Part shown: piece after piece, positions 62,501 through 64,000 of the stretch
Layout of the letters: every line of letters starts with the position of its first letter
Position numbering within the stretch: position 1 is the first letter of the stretch
Assembly: GCA_964036155.1 (NCBI GenBank)
Contig: OZ038422.1
Span: 67,355,201-67,419,200, forward strand
DNA: 64,000 nucleotides
Reading direction: 5' to 3'
Source: Diploscapter coronatus
Lineage: Eukaryota > Nematoda > Chromadorea > Rhabditida > Rhabditidae
Notes under the pieces: model-generated
Seen by the model: the letters and a program-made list of their open reading frames with translations, nothing else
What the model was told of the DNA's origin: nothing
Database searches by the model: none
Made by a program: the position numbers and the translations under genes

Positions 62501-63549
62501 TTTCGCAATTTGCCTGACACAGCGTGTTTCCCATATTGCATATCTGGTTTGTTTTTTGTTCTTTCTCTTTCTCTGCAATCCCTCGATAGAGGGAGGATAT
62601 CATACTCGACCGTGTCTAAAACTTTGCTCTTCCGATCGGACAGGGCAGAACGCAGCTGCTGTTATTTTGTCCTATTACTAGTAATGAAATAAGTACTCAA
62701 ACTGGACTAAGGCTCAAGTCAACCTGCATGGACAAAATAGTGCCTTCGAGAGCACGCGAGAAAGTAACCGAACAGAAAAAGAACTGCGGTTCTCGTGCTG
62801 TCGTAGAAATTTGAAATTTCCATATTTGTTTTACCTTATCAGTCTTGGCTCTGTTCCATCGAATTTCGAAGTTGCAATTAAAGCCCCATTTTCGATCATC
62901 AGGTGAAGAAAACTCTGAAAAATGTCATTGAAGATAGCTGTTTTTCATCAAATCGACTTTCTCATCTCCAGCGAAAAAGAGCATAGCTGATCCATGAACG
63001 GTTTTGAATGACAATGTGAAGTTCTCCTTTTTCGTTCGCACCTGAGGGCAAGAACACATTATTGTGAAATCAACTGATAAGGAATAAAAGTACCTGTGAT
63101 GAAATCAAATTCGAAACATCGTAGCCAATCCATTCGTTTCCAGAAAATGTCAATTCGGAGTCGGACTTTTCTGAAGTAATATTGCTCTTGATCTATCTTT
63201 ACCAGTATAACGTCAATTCATAAATAATCTTATGAGTCGAAAAATTAAACAAGCGAATATGAAGAAAAATATTGAAAATGGATTATTTCGTCATTTTGCG
63301 TAACGTAAAATAATGTTTTCATAATTTTCCCACCAATTTCACACTGCCTTCCCTCGAATTCGCTGAACGAGCAGTCGCATTTCGGTCCATCATTCGTGTT
63401 GTAGCAGATGCCGTCGTTCTGACAGGTAAACTGCTCGCGAGATGAACCCTGGACAATTTCACAATTATCTTGCAGGGAAAAAATTCGCTTACTGGCTTTG
63501 GGCCGCAATTATCGTCTTCATTCTGCCGAGCGCCGACGGCATCGAGCAG
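31253..63549 (-). CDS. nrx-1: Neurexin (nematode nrx-1 orthologue), alpha form, 5' end beyond window
   Basis: Thirty-seven exons recovered in the window are in continuous phase, 4047 nt or 1348 residues in the short-stalk form. Domain order is EGF1, LNS2, LNS3, EGF2, LNS4, LNS5, EGF3, LNS6, stalk, one membrane helix and a cytoplasmic tail ending DFKEWYV. This is the alpha-neurexin plan minus the signal peptide and LNS1, which must lie above 64000. Neurexins are presynaptic adhesion receptors. LNS domains bind partners such as neuroligin, and the terminal -YV motif binds PDZ scaffolds of the CASK/LIN-2 type. Exon positions are given in the block entries. The three large introns (57665-51481, 48370-42924, 41115-36017) hold nested genes, purine-rich low-complexity DNA and an alternative first exon. 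The identity is firm; exact 3'-terminal exon acceptor and isoform use are uncertain. Confidence 0.93.
32518..35117. other. Neurexin intron, purine-rich
   Basis: No supported exon. Long AG-rich tracts near 32800-33000 and 34340-34860 produce many meaningless ORFs on both strands. A T-rich stretch lies near 32570-32590. Confidence 0.6.
35156..36016 (-). other. nrx-1: Neurexin stalk exon with two alternative donors
   Basis: The acceptor at 36017 (aaaatttcag) is used in phase 1. Donor A (cgggag|gtgagttcc) ends the exon at 35900. Donor B (gactgg|gtgagacc) ends it at 35156. Both leave phase 1 and both splice in frame to 32517, giving SGE- or LE- before ATTTVISLL. The optional 744 nt code for 248 residues: a His/Met-rich start, an acidic LDELEDEYDNSDEA patch, a Q-tract and S-tract, a conserved-looking ENPDYVRSVWEDAVVLGPEP core, and a Thr-rich mucin-like end. 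Without donor B the frame runs on for GETDEEKNECVC to a stop at 35118. Confidence 0.82.
35515..35665. repeat. Coding microsatellites in the neurexin stalk insert
   Basis: A (GAA)n tract at about 35515-35548 encodes a run of serines on the minus strand, and a tgctgctgctgttgctg tract at about 35649-35666 encodes a glutamine run. Both lie in the optional 744 nt segment and keep its frame open. Confidence 0.8.
36017..41115. other. Neurexin intron, 5.1 kb
   Basis: Besides the candidate alternative first exon (36674-36935) it holds strongly purine-skewed DNA (about 37600-38700, with a G10-12 run near 37720). No repeats shared with the left part of the window and no other supported exon. Confidence 0.6.
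36674..36935 (-). other. nrx-1: Candidate alternative first exon for a short (gamma-type) neurexin
   Basis: An 87-codon ORF starts at ATG 36935 with MIVMTSTVLPILCLMDWQ, a short hydrophobic stretch, and continues through LPPPKFASNYDIQQPKRLTP and an acidic STNDEDDDDITQDKHD. A donor (catgatg|gtttga) leaves phase 1, matching the acceptor of the stalk exon at 36016. Spliced to stalk, membrane helix and tail it gives 314 residues without any LNS or EGF domain. A TATA-like tataaat lies immediately before the ATG. C. elegans nrx-1 has a short gamma isoform of this design, so the comparison is to established biology; use of this exon is inferred. Confidence 0.6.
41116..42923 (-). other. nrx-1: Neurexin exons 31-32: juxta-LNS6 stalk with two cysteines
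   Basis: Exon 42820-42923 reads GSNRVHSIGPVEQSHIARP... and ends QFIE. Exon 41116-41209 reads NPSEALIESIGPGCLSIEEQ and continues ESCYIESTDSSG. The two cysteines (GC and SC, nine residues apart) resemble the acidic cysteine loop in vertebrate neurexin stalks. Homology of that loop is my inference. Confidence 0.85.
42924..48370. other. Neurexin intron, 5.4 kb
   Basis: Purine-rich on the plus strand over long stretches (43600-45400, 45800-47700), giving numerous S/F/L-rich antisense ORFs that I treat as compositional artefacts. No exon or mobile element was recognised. Confidence 0.6.
48371..51480 (-). other. nrx-1: Neurexin exons 22-30: end of LNS5, EGF3, LNS6
   Basis: Exons: 51372-51480 and 51160-51294 (end of LNS5; GTLIIGGAPEK, LRGCISSLKIN), 50452-50571 (EGF3; CSPSACSNGGRC to SGERCNE), 49432-49523, 49302-49388, 48900-48997, 48647-48717, 48515-48602 and 48371-48465 (LNS6; LTFSGEPSAVYFEYP, KSGVLFSVE, DYLAIFF, IADGEKHI, FVGSISGLNFNGIMLIDLY). 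LNS6 is the module shared with beta-neurexins and the usual neuroligin-binding domain; binding is inferred from the family. All phases agree. Confidence 0.9.
51481..52713. other. Upstream part of the 6.2 kb neurexin intron
   Basis: AT-rich. A block starting at 52453 (gaatagcgctcaaattaaca) recurs at 55789 and marks the left end of the unit duplicated with the two nested genes. Confidence 0.55.
52714..52923. repeat. Palindromic MITE, copy A, in front of nested gene 1
   Basis: The left end tatagtcgactgagtaagtg and the right end cacttactcattgtcagtcg-attata are inverted, with inner pairs attgcatactccttgcaa / ttgcaaagagtatgcaat. The purine/pyrimidine-rich middle also folds back on itself (ctctccgg / gaggcagggcatgg region). 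It lies about 150 bp before the ATG at 53072. Confidence 0.8.
53072..54314 (+). CDS. Four-helix membrane protein, nested gene 1
   Basis: Eight exons, 53072-53113, 53165-53238, 53283-53334, 53387-53464, 53841-53895, 53949-54008, 54055-54142 and 54185-54314, total 579 nt or 192 residues. Start MCRLRELYRDLKFK. Helices: LISVINLILLLYVLLSFVLA, AIVVVLTLISV then LICLYLILGV, TLAVLLLFIASLP, and EYVIWLLKLIAIEI. A short loop with KDGFYYGALLMDSLT lies between helices 1 and 2. The tail is hydrophilic and acidic (LIDDPEEIRIEDLV to NEPNSNF). It sits inside a neurexin intron on the opposite strand. Exon sizes 74, 52, 78, 55 and 88 are the same as in nested gene 2. I do not recognise the family. No signal peptide cleavage motif; an integral membrane protein is predicted. 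Confidence 0.78.
54321..54745. repeat. Palindromic MITE, copy 2, interrupted by another element
   Basis: The left end (agtagactgagtaagtgg) and most of the body to about 54513 match the copies at 52714 and 56021. The terminal piece (cagtcgactatat) is displaced to 54733-54745 by the 219 bp element at 54514-54732. Confidence 0.72.
54514..54732. mobile_element. Small inverted-repeat element nested in the MITE
   Basis: The ends CTCAGCGTTCAA and TTGAACGCTGAG are perfect inverted repeats, extended inward imperfectly (ctgcgtatccatgtgg / catgcggatacgctgc). A CA dinucleotide flanks both sides. The interior is built of iterated tccacatggatcc / gcggatccgcag units. Non-coding. Confidence 0.7.
54746..56020. 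other. Spacer between the nested genes
   Basis: AT-rich to about 55788. From 55789 it is the diverged second copy of the upstream region of nested gene 1 (52453-52710). The minus-strand ORF 55627-55815 is not supported by splice context. Confidence 0.5.
56021..56188. repeat. Palindromic MITE, copy B, in front of nested gene 2
   Basis: Same element as 52714-52923 with a shortened middle: ttgagtaagtggatactgaa ... ctttgcaa at the left and ttgcaaagagtatgcaatat ... cttactcagtcgattata at the right. It occupies the same position relative to the start codon (about 155 bp before 56343), and the flanks tacaatcctcgtaaaatctt are also shared, so it was already present when the locus duplicated. Confidence 0.8.
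56343..57618 (+). CDS. Four-helix membrane protein, nested gene 2
   Basis: Eight exons, 56343-56396, 56441-56514, 56558-56609, 56657-56734, 57028-57082, 57136-57198, 57376-57463 and 57507-57618, total 576 nt or 191 residues. Start MDAIANKARELYKDPKIK. Helices: VISTINTPFILYAVISLTV, LIISTFSLIS, YCWLILILVG, MLFGLIVFITFVFSF, WSLWILVLILL, and VVYVVVLYLLIRQI. The loop TKNGWFYDALPIDVIT aligns with KDGFYYGALLMDSLT of the neighbour. All intron positions and phases match nested gene 1 while residues are mostly different, so this is an old tandem pair under selection for topology. Function unknown. An AATAAA follows at about 57651. Confidence 0.78.
57666..63549 (-). other. nrx-1: Neurexin exons 1-21: EGF1, LNS2, LNS3, EGF2, LNS4, first part of LNS5
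   Basis: Exons: 63493-63549, 63334-63448 (EGF1, six cysteines from DNCGPKP to GRQCEI), 63094-63170, 62958-63041, 62835-62914, 62289-62367, 61533-61688, 61270-61351 (LNS2; VWHTVVLERS, FVGGLPKDN, FRGCLKK), 61104-61223, 60681-60829, 60050-60191, 59624-59791 (LNS3; YLAFELVDGHLFMIINLGSG, GEWHSVYLER, FQGCVKNF), 59364-59513 (EGF2; CDPNPCKNYGRC), 59218-59315, 59054-59176, 58733-58841, 58459-58553, 58335-58414 (LNS4; DNRWHSAQVRR), 58221-58287, 58046-58173, 57666-57777 (LNS5; DLRWHNILLYQ). Every junction keeps phase. LNS4 lacks the usual conserved C-terminal cysteine where GAISKL stands, a deviation from the GC-fold consensus. Confidence 0.9.
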
Positions 63550-64000
63550 CTGGGGAGACGTTATTCCTGGAACTCATCACTATTACTTGATGAAAATTAC
63601 TAATTTTTTAATAAAGGCGGATATGAGCTGATATCCATTGCACACAAGCGCTGTAAGGAAATACTTTCCTTGGTTCTTTTTCTTAAAATCATCGAAACAG
63701 TTCTTTCCCATTAGTCTTCCTTATTTCGTCAGTCAGCATTTAGTTAATATTGCTATCTTTCTTTATTAGCTGTTCTGTAAGTGCTAGGGGTTTATAAGCA
63801 GAAAATATGAATCATCGGAGGGAAGTGAATCTGATAGCGTAGCTTCTAACTAAGACCTAAAATCTTAGGACTACGGGGCTCGCCCAAGGTGATCTAAGCC
63901 AACCAACTAACACCTATGATCCGACATATTCAAATGATAAATCATTTCTGCTAAATACCACCGTCAGTATTCTTTTCCATTTCTTATAAGCGCATCATCT
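63550..64000. other. Neurexin intron to window edge
   Basis: AT-rich sequence upstream of the EGF1 exon. No LNS1 exon or signal peptide was found, so the 5' part of neurexin continues beyond the window. Confidence 0.55.

Overview
The window is a 64 kb piece of an AT-rich invertebrate nuclear genome. Many short introns, an astacin with EGF, CUB and ShKT domains, a TIL-type inhibitor, small 7TM receptor-like genes, and a neurexin ending in KEWYV all point to a nematode. Many acceptors end in TTTTAG, ATTAG or even TTAAG rather than the strict TTTCAG of Caenorhabditis, so I favour a nematode outside that genus. I built every gene model by hand from ORFs, splice signals and phase bookkeeping. All models called complete have a summed coding length divisible by three.

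Layout, 1-31 kb (repeat-rich, small genes): a large foldback repeat (1-1897); a 7TM receptor-like gene (2032-3659, minus); repeats and two unassigned exon-like stretches (4.9-7.2 kb); a complete 17-exon astacin zinc protease (7556-12149, minus); an incompletely resolved small gene whose intron holds a 2 kb TTAA-flanked foldback (12681-15129, minus); a small secreted orphan (15739-16843, plus); a 5'-truncated cytochrome P450 (16978-18569, minus); a 1.27 kb foldback (18686-19959); a truncated copy of the astacin gene (20043-21913, minus); a second, exon-for-exon paralogous 7TM gene (24255-26579, minus); an F-box/kelch gene (28130-29394, plus); and a TIL-domain inhibitor (29883-30576, plus).

Layout, 31-64 kb: almost all of this is one gene, the nematode neurexin (nrx-1 orthologue, minus strand, 5' end beyond the window). 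Thirty-seven exons encode EGF1, LNS2-LNS3, EGF2, LNS4-LNS5, EGF3, LNS6, a Ser/Thr-rich stalk with a two-cysteine segment, one transmembrane helix, and a cytoplasmic tail with a PDZ ligand. A 6.2 kb intron of neurexin contains two tandem paralogous four-helix membrane-protein genes on the opposite strand.

The most interesting observations are in neurexin. A stalk exon has two competing in-frame donors that add or remove 248 residues, and reading through the second gives a stop before the membrane helix, hence a predicted secreted isoform. An upstream ORF with a TATA-like motif splices in phase to the stalk and would give a short gamma-type neurexin. The second theme is foldback elements at gene breakpoints: a 1.27 kb inverted repeat lies between a truncated P450 and a truncated astacin duplicate that ends almost exactly at an exon boundary.
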